Source: Granulicella aggregans (GTDB taxonomy: Bacteria; Acidobacteriota; Terriglobia; Terriglobales; Acidobacteriaceae). From it: DNA of 64,000 nt. The notes beneath the pieces were generated by a model. The model saw nothing but the letters and a program-made list of their open reading frames with translations, searched no databases and was not told the DNA's origin. The stretch lies in contig NZ_JAGSYE010000001.1 in the NCBI RefSeq assembly GCF_025685565.1, forward strand, positions 1,798,001-1,862,000, given 5' to 3'. Both the position numbers and the translations under genes were made by a program. Shown here piece after piece: positions 1 to 8,516 of this stretch. Position 1 is the stretch's first letter; each line of letters begins with the position of its first letter.

Positions 1-91
1 GAGTAGTTCGCATATCCTCCAGCCCGTGCTGAGCGGTGAGCAATATGAACTCGGCTCCTTGCAGAACTTCCTCTACACTTTTCTTCTGCAA
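1..91 (-). CDS. Partial unknown protein cut by the left edge
   Basis: Reading leftwards from a TTG at 89-91 there is an open frame that runs off the window, beginning LQKKSVEEVLQGAEFILLTA. A stop lies five codons upstream of the TTG, so the start must be at or after it, and an AGGGAG stretch lies eight bases upstream of the TTG. The amphipathic, glutamate-containing composition looks protein-like, but only about 30 residues are visible and I recognise no family. A second TTG 16 codons further in also has an AAGGAG-like site, so the start is uncertain. Confidence 0.3.
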   Translation of the reverse strand, partial: MQKKSVEEVLQGAEFILLTAQHGLEDMRTT

Positions 92-203
92 GGTGGCAGC
101 TCCCTATTTTGGAAATAGATCTCGCTTGTCGCGAACAAATTGATTGGTTTGTATCTTGGCCGCTTCGAAGAACGCCGGTCAGCCTTCAGAGGGCTAGCGA
201 GAT

Positions 204-371
204 CTAAATTGACTCTTTAGAGAGAACGCCCTTAGCTTCTCTGCGAACACGCTTGTTATACTTGCGTTTTATCTCGGCACGCTGACCAGGCCGCCACTGT
301 AAGAAGCGTCTCCATCGCGTGAGGGCATCATGCTCATATCCGGATTTGATCGGCACTTCGCCCTTGGCCAT
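204..371 (-). CDS. Small basic hypothetical protein (55 aa)
   Basis: A 55-residue protein rich in Arg, Lys and Trp (for example RWRRFLQWRPGQRAE and KRKYNKRVRRE). I do not recognise a family. The ATG at 371 is preferred over the upstream in-frame ATG because GGGGAAG sits just in front of it. It has no signal peptide or membrane segment, and its charge would fit nucleic-acid binding, but that is only inference. It stands alone between the partial frame at the left edge and the permease gene on the same strand, with a palindromic repeat just upstream. Confidence 0.5.
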   Translation of the reverse strand: MAKGEVPIKSGYEHDALTRWRRFLQWRPGQRAEIKRKYNKRVRREAKGVLSKESI

Positions 372-410
372 TTCATCTTCCCCATCTAAGCATAACTCTG
401 TGCCGGTGGG

Positions 411-446
411 CCGGGCACCGCACATCTCGCTCCTGAGATGTGGGAC
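411..446. repeat. Family C palindrome
   Basis: CACATCTC / GAGATGTG stem with a six-base loop, flanked by GGGCACC and GGGAC, the usual boundaries of the family C dispersed repeats. It lies between the 55-aa gene and the permease gene and could act as their transcript-end hairpin. Confidence 0.7.
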
Positions 447-455
447 GTACGCCCC

Positions 456-1589
456 CTAAACCCCGCTCCACATCACCGCCAACCCCGCCATTACTCCCAA
501 CCCGGCTACCGCACCCGCCAGCCGCAACCCCGCCTTCTTCCCCACCAACTCCGACATCGCACTCAGCGAATAGACGCTCACCGGCCCCAGCGTGCACAGC
601 AGCGCCACCACATAAGCCGCCGGAGCGCCCGCGCGATAAAGTACAAACGCCAACGCCACATCCAGAGCCATAGGAACCGGCAGCAGCGTCCCCACAATCG
701 CCACCCCAATCACGCCGATCACCGACACCGGCAGATGCGTCCCATACGCCGGAATCACCACCGCCATCGTCGCGCCCAGCACCGCTGCCAGCAGCATCCA
801 CGGCAGCGTCATCAGGAACAGCCGCGCAAAGTTCCGCAGGTACTTCGCCCCAAACGCCGCCAGCCGAGCACCCAGCGAAGGCTGCTCCTCAAACGATCCC
901 ATCGAAAGAATCTTCCGCTTGTTCTCCGCCACCAGCAGCGGCACGCAAGCCAGCAGCAAGACCGGCACGGCCACGCGCCAAAGCGCAATGTGCAGTGGAA
1001 ACAGCACAAACGCCATCGCCACCACCACGGGGTTCATCGTCGGCGAAGCGATCATCGCCGCCAGCGTCATCCGGGTGCTCGCGCCACCCACGATCAGGCT
1101 CTGTGCCACCGGCGTCGCGCAGTTCGTGCAAACGCCCAGCGGAGCTCCCGCCACCGCCCCGCACAGCACATTCCCCGCCGCAGATTCAAACCGCTTTGGC
1201 ACCATCGCCCCGGCAAACAGCGTCATCATCGCCGCCCCAAACGGCACCGCGAAGTACATCCCAAACCGGTTGGTATACAGCCAGTTCACGCTCGTCTTCG
1301 CAATCTGCTCCGGCACCGGCATCTCCGGAGTCACCTTCAGCAGCGCGTCAAACGAGATCGTCCCGGCCACCTTCACCCCATTGCCCGCATGGAGCTTCTT
1401 CAGCAAAGCCGGATACCGCTGCTGCGTCCAGAAGATCAGCGCGATACTCACCGCCAGCAGGATCGACAGCGAGACCTCAAGCCTCGGCAAACGGCGCGTA
1501 GGAGCGGCAACGGCGACAGTCGGAACGGAGAACGGAGCAGTAGACATAGGCCTACCAGTCTGCCCGTTTATGGTGGAGACGTCCATCAA
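456..1589 (-). CDS. ArsP/YraQ-like permease (COG0701 type)
   Basis: A polytopic inner-membrane protein of about 377 residues. The first membrane segment is near residues 38-57 and others follow along the whole chain. The motif CTNCATP (about 154-160) followed by a PTMNP turn (about 183-187) matches the Cys-containing core of the COG0701 permease family, which includes ArsP (trivalent organoarsenical efflux) and YraQ; the substrate here is unknown. No arsenic gene or ArsR repressor is adjacent, so an arsenic role is not supported by context. Three starts are possible: TTG 1589, ATG 1586 and ATG 1547. None has a strong ribosome-binding site, and the last gives a more usual N-terminus (MSTAPFSV). 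Confidence 0.8.
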   Translation of the reverse strand: MMDVSTINGQTGRPMSTAPFSVPTVAVAAPTRRLPRLEVSLSILLAVSIALIFWTQQRYPALLKKLHAGNGVKVAGTISFDALLKVTPEMPVPEQIAKTSVNWLYTNRFGMYFAVPFGAAMMTLFAGAMVPKRFESAAGNVLCGAVAGAPLGVCTNCATPVAQSLIVGGASTRMTLAAMIASPTMNPVVVAMAFVLFPLHIALWRVAVPVLLLACVPLLVAENKRKILSMGSFEEQPSLGARLAAFGAKYLRNFARLFLMTLPWMLLAAVLGATMAVVIPAYGTHLPVSVIGVIGVAIVGTLLPVPMALDVALAFVLYRAGAPAAYVVALLCTLGPVSVYSLSAMSELVGKKAGLRLAGAVAGLGVMAGLAVMWSGV

Positions 1590-1667
1590 TCAATAGATGG
1601 AGATTCGCCGAGATCGCCGCAAAGAAGCGCAACCTTCAATCGGCGCGCCACACCCCAACTCAAGAGA

Positions 1668-1733
1668 CGTCATCTCGACTGAAGCGGCGGACGGTTGTAT
1701 CGTCGGTCGCGCAGTGGAGAGACCCCCGCATTT
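1668..1733. repeat. Family A repeat, long form
   Basis: Starts CGTCATCTCGAC and ends GTGGAGAGACCCCCGCATT, with an internal hairpin arm GGACGG / GTCGGTC between them. Sits between the MFS and permease genes. Confidence 0.8.
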
Positions 1734-1769
1734 CCTCTTTTCACCCCTGCCAAGCCACCCAGACCTGTC

Positions 1770-3431
1770 TTACCCCGCAACTTCGCTCGCATAGATCTGG
1801 TACGACACCTTCGGCCTCTCGCCGCTTTCATTCATCGCATAAACCCGGTCCCGAATCGCCGCGTCCTCCGCCGTCACCCGTTCCCGGCTCCGAAGATAGT
1901 CCAGCCACGACTCCATCAGGAACGTCTCGTTCAGCCGCTCCGGATCCGTCGCATCCCGATAGATCCCCCACCGTATCGCCCCATCCCGCAGCCTCACTCC
2001 GCGCAGCTGATGGATCGCCTTGGTGAACTCCGCATAGTGCTCCGCCTTCACTACGTACTCCACGCTCACCCGCACCGGCCCCGCCGTCACATCCGACTCA
2101 CCCGCCAGTTGCGGTGCCGGCCGCTGCCACTGGTAAGGAGTGTGGTCCGGCAACGGGCCCTCCAGAATCCTGAACCGGTGCACCACCGGCAGTGTCACCA
2201 GCAGCCCCGCCGCCGCCGCCACCAGCGCCACCGGCGTCGAGCTATGCTCCGCCACAAACCCCCAGGTAATCGACCCCAGCGCCAGTCCGCCCTGGAACGT
2301 CATCAGGTAAGTCCCCAGCGCCCGCGCCTGCACCCACGCCGGCACCGCAAGTTGCACCGAAGTATTCAGCGTCGCCATCGTGCTCGTCCACGCAAAGCCC
2401 GCAGCAATCAGCACCGCAATAATGATTCCTGGAGACCGCACCCGGGCCATCACCAGCAGCGTCAGCGCCATGTACGCCGTCGCTACGGCAATCATGCGGC
2501 TCGCTCCAAACCTGCGCCTTACCTTGCCCAGAACGGTCGCCGCGATGACTGCCCCCAGTCCCAGCGAGCCATTCAGAATGCCGTACCCCATCGCTCCCTG
2601 GTGCAGGTCACGGTTCGCCACAACCGCCAGCAGCGACCACACCGCCGAGACGAAAAACGTAAACGTGAACGCCCGTATCAGCGACGACTGTAGTGACGGC
2701 GAGTACCGCACATACCGCAGCCCCGACCGGATCGACCCCTCGATACGCTCCGCGGGCAGCACGCTCTTGAACAGCGGCACCCGCTTCCAGTTCACCAGCA
2801 CCCAGATCACGCCCGCAAAGCTCAGTGCGTTCAGCAGGAACACCGAACCAGCACCTTTATCGACGCCCTTGAACGACGCCACCATCAACCCGCCCAGCGC
2901 CGGCCCCACTGCCCGCGCCAGGTTGTTGCTCGCCGAGTTCAACGACACCGTATCCGGAATCAGCTCCCGCGGCACCAGCTCCGGCACAATCGCCTGCCAG
3001 GCCGGATTGTTCATCGCCGATCCCACATTCATCAGAAACGTAAACGACAGCAGCGCCCACGGAGAGATATGCCCCAGAAACGTCAGCACCGCCAACACCG
3101 CGACCGTCGCCAGCATCCACGCCTGCCAGAAGATCAGCAGCCGCCGCCGGTCGAAGATGTCCGCCGTGGCCCCGGCCAGCAGCCCCAAGATCAGCACCGG
3201 CAAGCTCGCCGCCGCCTGCATCAGCGCGATCAGCAGCGGCGAGGTGGTCAGCGTCGTCATCAGCCACGTCGCTGCCGTGTCCTGCATCCATGTCCCAACG
3301 TTCGACACGGTCGACGCAATCCAGCGATCGCGAAACAGCGCGATCCTGAGCGGCGCAAACCCGCTTGAAGAAGTCACAGGCTGCAGAAGAGGCTTAATCT
3401 CTGGCGTCGAATTCGGGGTCTCAAAAGGCAT
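1770..3431 (-). CDS. MFS exporter with C-terminal ferredoxin-like domain
   Basis: A 553-residue transporter of the MFS_3 (EntS-like) group. Twelve or so membrane segments occupy roughly residues 15-410, with the typical early sequence NVGTWMQDTAATWLM and the DRRRLL loop after helix 2. The last hundred or so residues (from about VSVEYVVKAEHY) are soluble and look like a dimeric alpha-beta-barrel domain related to the antibiotic-monooxygenase fold; this tail is known in a subset of MFS_3 proteins. The ATG at 3431 (MPFETPN) is chosen because the longer frame upstream reads through a palindromic repeat. Substrate unknown; siderophore or drug export are family-based guesses. Confidence 0.85.
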   Translation of the reverse strand: MPFETPNSTPEIKPLLQPVTSSSGFAPLRIALFRDRWIASTVSNVGTWMQDTAATWLMTTLTTSPLLIALMQAAASLPVLILGLLAGATADIFDRRRLLIFWQAWMLATVAVLAVLTFLGHISPWALLSFTFLMNVGSAMNNPAWQAIVPELVPRELIPDTVSLNSASNNLARAVGPALGGLMVASFKGVDKGAGSVFLLNALSFAGVIWVLVNWKRVPLFKSVLPAERIEGSIRSGLRYVRYSPSLQSSLIRAFTFTFFVSAVWSLLAVVANRDLHQGAMGYGILNGSLGLGAVIAATVLGKVRRRFGASRMIAVATAYMALTLLVMARVRSPGIIIAVLIAAGFAWTSTMATLNTSVQLAVPAWVQARALGTYLMTFQGGLALGSITWGFVAEHSSTPVALVAAAAGLLVTLPVVHRFRILEGPLPDHTPYQWQRPAPQLAGESDVTAGPVRVSVEYVVKAEHYAEFTKAIHQLRGVRLRDGAIRWGIYRDATDPERLNETFLMESWLDYLRSRERVTAEDAAIRDRVYAMNESGERPKVSYQIYASEVAG

Positions 3432-3807
3432 CCATCCCAGTCTATCGGCATGACAAGCGCATGGCTGGTCCTTGGCTCGTCTCGCGTATTGGCACGGCTT
3501 CAGCCGTGCCAAAGATGCTTTTCAGGGAACGCGGCTTCAGCCGCTGAGGTACGCCTCATCTGCTGTAAAACGGCTTAAAGAGGAAACCCACGCAGCGCGG
3601 TGGGGGCTGATGCGTGGGTTTGCCTGTTATTGCAACGAAGTGGGTGGACTTCGCTGTGACCGACTCAACCCGAAGGGAGTCTTGCCACTCACCTACTTTA
3701 AGGTAATCATCCCGAAATGTCAACAAATTTACTGTCGGAGAAGCGCCCATCGCTCGTTATCCGCCCCCTTTACTCTTGGAACAGTCCAGACAATACAGGA
3801 GCAAAGC
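3432..3807. repeat. Intergenic region with family G repeat and a second hairpin
   Basis: Holds a two-part family G repeat at about 3483-3553 (GGCACGGCTTCAGCCGTGCC, a spacer, then GCGGCTTCAGCCGCTGAGGT) and a perfect 11-bp inverted repeat, AAACCCACGCA at 3584-3594 with TGCGTGGGTTT at 3611-3621. Divergent promoters for the MFS gene and yjbQ should lie here, but no clear -35/-10 pair was found. Confidence 0.75.
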
Positions 3808-4224
3808 TTGAAGCAGTCAACACACACCCTCGAAATCACCACCCGCGGCCAGAACCTCTACGAGTTCACCTCCGCCGTCGCCCAATGGATCAGCCGTCAG
3901 GAGATTCACACTGGCCTGCTCACCGTCTTCTGCCGCCACACCTCCGCCTCGCTCCTCGTCCAGGAGAACGCCGACCCCACCGTCCGCACCGACATCAAGG
4001 CCTACTTCGACCGCATCGCCCCCGAAAACGGCCCGTATCGCCACGACTCCGAAGGCCCCGACGACATGCCCGCCCACCTTAAGACCGCCCTTACCCAGGT
4101 GCAACTCTCCATCCCGCTCGTAGAGGGACGCCTCGCGCTCGGCACCTGGCAGGGCATCTACCTCTTCGAACACCGCACCCGCCCCCACCGCCGCGAGATC
4201 GTCCTTCACCTCATCGGCGAATAG
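3808..4224 (+). CDS. yjbQ: YjbQ/UPF0047 family protein
   Basis: A 138-residue cytoplasmic protein of the YjbQ (UPF0047) family, described as having weak thiamine-phosphate synthase activity, with an unclear physiological role. The family landmarks are visible: FCRHTSASLLVQENADP in the first half, then HLKTAL, and GTWQGIYLFEHR near the end. The length matches the family. The start is TTG at 3808, because AGGAG lies six bases upstream and translation from it gives the normal N-terminus; the frame remains open further upstream but reads through a palindromic repeat. It is a single-gene unit with no thiamine genes nearby. Confidence 0.9.
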   Translation: MKQSTHTLEITTRGQNLYEFTSAVAQWISRQEIHTGLLTVFCRHTSASLLVQENADPTVRTDIKAYFDRIAPENGPYRHDSEGPDDMPAHLKTALTQVQLSIPLVEGRLALGTWQGIYLFEHRTRPHRREIVLHLIGE

Positions 4225-4279
4225 TTCTCACAAACGTCTCCATTTCTCAGTCACAAAATTCAGAACCAATCGAAAGAAA

Positions 4280-4342
4280 CGTCATCTCGACCGCAGCCGT
4301 GCAGCCTTATCGCACGGCGTAGTGGAGAGAGACCCCGCATTC
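4280..4342. repeat. Family A repeat, long form
   Basis: GTCATCTCGACC start, internal CCGTGC / GCACGG hairpin and a slightly altered GTGGAGAGAGACCCC end. The rest of the 256-bp gap before the next gene shows nothing I recognise. Confidence 0.75.
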
Positions 4343-4481
4343 GCTTTTGTTTGCTCTTGTTTTTGCCGTTATCGGCAGCGGAGTCGAAAGACCCCGATAC
4401 CGCTCATGTCCCACAACCTCTCGAACCTTTCAACCCAGACCCTCCCCAAACCAATCGTCCACTTCGTTCTAGAATCGGGAC

Positions 4482-5882
4482 GTGCTATTCGACCGAGTCC
4501 GGCCCAGCCTCCATCTCGCCGCCGCCAAACCCGTCCTCGCCTCGTTGCTCCTTTTCTTCCAGGTCACGCCTCACCCCGAAGCTTCCCCGCAACACTTCCG
4601 CTACGAACGCACCATCCGCCTTCCGACCTCCGTGACGCCTCTTGTCGGCGAGACCTGCGCCGTCCTTGACGCCTCCGTCTTCACCCACGCCTCCCCGTCC
4701 CTCAAAGACCTCCGCATCTACGCCAGAAACACCGAAGCAGGTCGTCCCGAAATCCCCTACGCCATCACCCTCAGTGAGCCCCTCCAGCAGGACACCGACG
4801 ACGCCCGCATCCTCAACCTCGGCACCCGCTCCGGCCACATCGTCTTCGACCTCGCCATGCCGTCGCGCCCCTACACTGCCGTCGCCCTCGATCTCGACGC
4901 CCACGACTTCATCGCCACCGCCGAGGTCTCCGGCAGCCAGCAACTCTCCGCGCCCCAACCCACCAGCCTCGGCAGCTTCACCCTCTTCGACCTCGCCAGC
5001 CAGCACCTCTCGCACAGCACCAGCCTGCCGCTCTCAGAGTCCAGCTTTCCCTACCTCCACATCGATCTATCCCTCGCCCCCGCGCCCGGAACGTCCGGCA
5101 CCGCCGCGTCCCTGAACCGTCCAGAGATCGTCAAGTCCGCCTCCGTCCCGCCCAGCCGCGAGGCCCAGACCCTCTACACCACACTCCAGCAGACCTCCGC
5201 CGTGATCCAGCGCGGCCGCGAATCCGTGGCCACCTTTCAGGTCCCCGCTCGCGTTCCCATTGAACGCATCGCCTTCACTCTTGCCCCCGGCTACAAGGGC
5301 AGCTTCAGCCGCGCCGTTCGCCTCGAGGCCCGCGTCATACCCGGCAAGAACCCCGACCCCACAGTCGACTCAGCCCCGGAAGACGACACCCCGCCTTCCG
5401 CCGAGACTTCCACCGGCACCATCCTCAGCGTTCACAAGCTCGAAGCCGGCCGCGAGATCGCCCAGGAAGACCTCGCCATCCCCACCGCCATCGGCGCCAA
5501 CATGCAGCACTTCGCCGAGCTCCAGGTGGCCATCGACAACGGAGACGACACCCCTCTTCCCATCGCCTCCGTCCAGCTCCAGATGCGTCAGCGCCGCATC
5601 TGCTTCGACGCCACTGTCGCCACCAACCAGCCCTTGCAACTTTTCTACGGTGACTCCACCCTCGAAGCCCCGATCTATGACTACGCCAAACTCTTCAAGC
5701 CCTCCGCCACGCCGTTGATCGCCACCCTGGCGCCCGAAGCATCAAACCCCACCTACACCCCCCGCACCGACACCCGCCCCTTCACCGAGCGCCACCCCGA
5801 ACTCCTCTGGATCGTCCTCCTGGCAGTCGTCTGTATCCTCGCCCTGACCGCCTTCCGCAGCGCCAAAAAACTCCCCCGTTAG
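4482..5882 (+). CDS. DUF3999-like exported membrane-anchored protein
   Basis: A 466-residue protein with a hydrophobic N-terminal stretch (about residues 12-28), a large extracytoplasmic beta-rich region, and one C-terminal membrane helix (LLWIVLLAVVCILALTAF) followed by a short basic tail. This plan, and motifs such as FRYERTIRLP near the N-terminus and LQLFYGDSTLEAPIYDY near the C-terminus, fit the DUF3999 family, whose function is unknown. The start is GTG at 4482 without a convincing ribosome-binding site, so the N-terminus is uncertain. In other bacteria such genes often sit beside a DUF2339-type multi-spanning protein; none is seen here. Confidence 0.7.
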   Translation: MLFDRVRPSLHLAAAKPVLASLLLFFQVTPHPEASPQHFRYERTIRLPTSVTPLVGETCAVLDASVFTHASPSLKDLRIYARNTEAGRPEIPYAITLSEPLQQDTDDARILNLGTRSGHIVFDLAMPSRPYTAVALDLDAHDFIATAEVSGSQQLSAPQPTSLGSFTLFDLASQHLSHSTSLPLSESSFPYLHIDLSLAPAPGTSGTAASLNRPEIVKSASVPPSREAQTLYTTLQQTSAVIQRGRESVATFQVPARVPIERIAFTLAPGYKGSFSRAVRLEARVIPGKNPDPTVDSAPEDDTPPSAETSTGTILSVHKLEAGREIAQEDLAIPTAIGANMQHFAELQVAIDNGDDTPLPIASVQLQMRQRRICFDATVATNQPLQLFYGDSTLEAPIYDYAKLFKPSATPLIATLAPEASNPTYTPRTDTRPFTERHPELLWIVLLAVVCILALTAFRSAKKLPR

Positions 5883-5891
5883 GTCACTGCC

Positions 5892-5987
5892 TTCATTCTG
5901 AGCGAAGCGGTGAATCTCCGCATTTGTTCAGCCACCGAAGCCCGGGTGCCCCATCCATGCGCAGCCTCACCGCGCATGGGTGGGAAC
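5892..5987. repeat. Degenerate family B repeat plus family C palindrome
   Basis: A degenerate family B unit (ATTCTGAGCGAAGCGG) at 5892-5926 is followed at 5943-5987 by a family C unit with stem CCCATCCATGCG / CGCATGGGTGGG and loop CAGCCTCAC. It lies between convergent genes, so it may serve both transcript ends. Confidence 0.75.
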
Positions 5988-6024
5988 GTAAACCTTATCC
6001 CTAGCCTTTTCGAACCGCCACCAA

Positions 6025-8001
6025 CTACTTCACCACCGGCAACTCCACAAAACTAGCCTCTTTCCCTGAGTGATACACCCTCTCGGTAGCCTTCTTATAA
6101 TCCTCCGGCTTGGCAAAGAAGATATTCGGCACAAACGTCTGCGGGTTCCGGTCATACAGCGGGAACCAGCTCGACTGCACCTGCACCATCACCTTGTGCC
6201 CCGGCAGAAACACATGGTTCACCGTAGGCAGCGCGAACTTATACGTGAGCGGCTCATTCGGCGGAATCGCCTTCGCCTCCGCCAGGCTCTCGCGATAACG
6301 CCCGCGGAAGATGTCCATCGACACCGCAAGCTGATACCCGCCCATCTCGACGTCACCGCCAACCTCATCCGGGTACACATCGATCAGCTTCACCACCCAG
6401 TCCGCATCGCTGCCGGTCGTCGAAGCCACGAGGTGAGCAATCGGCTCCCCGCTGATCTTCAGCGGCGAAGTCAGCACGTCGCTTGTATACGTCAGCACAT
6501 CCGTCCGGCCAGAGAACTCCCGCTGATCGTCCACCAGCCACCGCACCCACGAGAGGTTCGGCGTATACCCCATCGGCTGGTTCGGCCTTGTACGAAAGGG
6601 AACAGGCTTGGCCGGATCGGACACAAACTCATCAAACTCCTCGCCCCCGGCAGGCACTTTGAACCCCAGCTTCGATCCCGCCTGCAAATACATCGGAGTC
6701 GCCTTCGGCTCGCACCCATGCGCGCATCCCGAAGGCCACGACTCCAGCCGCTCCCACGTATTCGTCCCCGTCTCATACGCGGTCACCGGAGCCGTCTTCA
6801 GCGGTGGCGGATCATCCTTCAGATAGTGTGCGAGGAACGGCGCAAGAATCTGCTCGCGAAAATAAAGCCCGGTATCGCTATGGAACTTCACCGCTCCCAG
6901 CGAACTCGCCTCTTCGATCTCCTGCCCATGATGCCACGGCCCAATCACCAGGAACAGCTTGTCGTTATGCGTGTCCTTCGGCTCCAGCGCCTTGTACGTC
7001 GCAATCGCTCCGTAGATGTCCTCCTGGTCCCATAGGCTCTGCACCAGCATCGTCGGCACCGTCAGCGGCTCTGCAGCCACTACCTTGTCGACCGCCTGAT
7101 CACTCCAGAAGCTGTCGTATGCGGGATGCTCGATGACCTTCTTCCAGAACCCGATCTGCTCCAGCCCCCGACGTTTGCCCAACTCTCCCGCCGACCCAAA
7201 CCTCATATAAAAGTCATAGTCGTCGAAGTACGTATTCAGCCAGTGATAGTCATTCCCTCGCGACCCCGCCTGCTCATAGATGTAGCTCATGTTCTGTTGC
7301 CGGAACGCCCCGTTATGGAACCAGTCGTCGCCGCGCCACCCATCCACCATCGGGTTCATCGGCACAGCAACCTTCAGCGCCGGATGCGGATGCGAGATTG
7401 GAATCAGCGCCGTAAATCCGTCATACGAGATACCCAGGATCCCCACCTTTCCATTCGACTCCGGCACATGCTTCACCAGCCAGTCTATGGTGTCGTAGGT
7501 ATCGGTCGTCTCATCCACGGGAGTAGGATTCAGCGGTCCATGATTCGGCCGGTTCATCACATAATCGCCCTCGCTGCCATACTTGCCGCGAATGTCCTGC
7601 ACCACGCGAATGTATCCACCACCGATGATCGTCTCCAGCGCATTGTCATACCCAAACAGCGCGCTCGCGAGATGAATACTTTGCGCATTGGTTGTCGTCG
7701 CCGTAGCGCTATAAGGAGTGCGCGTCAGCAGCATCCCCTCATGCTTCGCTGGCTTCTCTTTTAGAGACAGGGGAACCAGGATGACGGTATGCAGCTTCAC
7801 CCCGTCGCGCATGGCGATCATCACCTCGCGCCGCTCATAGTCCATGCCCTCACCGGCATAGGTCGGCTGCTGCAAAGTGGTTGGCGTCTCACTTGGATAG
7901 TTGGGATACTGCGGAACGGTCTGCGCATGAGAAGACAGAGCAGCCACCGAAAACACTGCCGCAAACAAGACGATTCGCTGAGACATATGCAAGAGGTTCA
8001 C
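6025..8001 (-). CDS. CocE/NonD (peptidase S15 type) hydrolase, exported
   Basis: A 658-residue secreted serine hydrolase of the Xaa-Pro dipeptidyl-peptidase S15 / CocE family. A signal peptide ends near SHAQ (about residue 27). The catalytic serine is in GISYDG (Ser192), the acid is probably in LWDQEDIYGA, and the histidine is in GPWHHGQE. The last 200 residues form the usual beta-jelly-roll CocE C-terminal domain. Family members cleave alpha-amino acyl esters, cephalosporin acyl groups or Pro-containing peptides; the substrate cannot be told from sequence. The start may be GTG 8001 or the ATG five codons downstream. Neither has a strong ribosome-binding site. Confidence 0.88.
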   Translation of the reverse strand: MNLLHMSQRIVLFAAVFSVAALSSHAQTVPQYPNYPSETPTTLQQPTYAGEGMDYERREVMIAMRDGVKLHTVILVPLSLKEKPAKHEGMLLTRTPYSATATTTNAQSIHLASALFGYDNALETIIGGGYIRVVQDIRGKYGSEGDYVMNRPNHGPLNPTPVDETTDTYDTIDWLVKHVPESNGKVGILGISYDGFTALIPISHPHPALKVAVPMNPMVDGWRGDDWFHNGAFRQQNMSYIYEQAGSRGNDYHWLNTYFDDYDFYMRFGSAGELGKRRGLEQIGFWKKVIEHPAYDSFWSDQAVDKVVAAEPLTVPTMLVQSLWDQEDIYGAIATYKALEPKDTHNDKLFLVIGPWHHGQEIEEASSLGAVKFHSDTGLYFREQILAPFLAHYLKDDPPPLKTAPVTAYETGTNTWERLESWPSGCAHGCEPKATPMYLQAGSKLGFKVPAGGEEFDEFVSDPAKPVPFRTRPNQPMGYTPNLSWVRWLVDDQREFSGRTDVLTYTSDVLTSPLKISGEPIAHLVASTTGSDADWVVKLIDVYPDEVGGDVEMGGYQLAVSMDIFRGRYRESLAEAKAIPPNEPLTYKFALPTVNHVFLPGHKVMVQVQSSWFPLYDRNPQTFVPNIFFAKPEDYKKATERVYHSGKEASFVELPVVK

Positions 8002-8089
8002 CAGAGAGTGATTTATCGAAGCCGGGTAGCAACAGCCTACAGGACTTCAAGCTTTCACAACTCCCAACCCTTGTCATCCACCGCCAACC

Positions 8090-8227
8090 CTTGTCATCCT
8101 TCGCCGCAGGCGGAGGATCTGCTGTTGTCCTTGACGTTGCTCGTTCTTCCTCCACCAACCACAACTCCGTCATCCTGAGCGAAGTCCCTTGCAGCTTCAC
8201 CGCAAGGGGCGCAGTCGAAGGACCCCG
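8090..8227. repeat. Family E and family B repeats
   Basis: A family E unit at 8090-8125 (TTGTCATCCTTCGCCGCAGG start, GGAGGATCTGCTG end) and a long family B unit at 8168-8227 with internal hairpin CCCTTGC / GCAAGGG. The 271-bp gap holds nothing else recognised. Confidence 0.8.
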
Positions 8228-8273
8228 TCGCTGCTGACATTACCGTGTCCGCTCGAACCTTTCAGCCCAATAG

Positions 8274-8507
8274 CTAACGCCGCGGATCATTCCCCTGCTT
8301 ATGGTGGGCCTGTTGGCGTGCGCAAACGGGTTTTCGCATCATGCGTTGTCGAAGCGCCGTGAATGATATCCAGGTAATAATGCCGCACGTAATGAGTACT
8401 CGCGGCGGTTCGATACCCGCGACCGCCGCATAGATCGCTCCAAGATCTACCAGCACGAAAACGAAGAGGCTGAAGGAAAGCAGCCAAACCCAAATCTTGT
8501 GTCTCAA
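8274..8507 (-). CDS. Small two-helix membrane protein downstream of ftsK
   Basis: A 77-residue protein with two predicted membrane helices (about residues 5-29 and 35-53) and a basic C-terminal tail. It begins with TTG at 8507, nine bases after the ftsK stop codon, and AGAGGGAAG between the two genes provides a ribosome-binding site. That spacing argues for co-transcription with ftsK. I recognise no family. It could be a lineage-specific membrane protein; a link to division is only suggested by position. Confidence 0.55.
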   Translation of the reverse strand: MRHKIWVWLLSFSLFVFVLVDLGAIYAAVAGIEPPRVLITCGIITWISFTALRQRMMRKPVCARQQAHHKQGNDPRR

Positions 8508-8516
8508 AACTTCCCT

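Noticed and set aside
1695..2693. Long Arg/Pro/His-rich open frame on the strand opposite the MFS gene
   Set aside because: Typical antisense shadow in GC-rich DNA: no start signal, no recognisable domain, and a well-supported gene lies opposite. The same applies to many similar frames in the window.
3556..3750. 64-codon minus-strand frame between the MFS gene and yjbQ
   Set aside because: It runs through a perfect inverted repeat and has no ribosome-binding site; probably chance.
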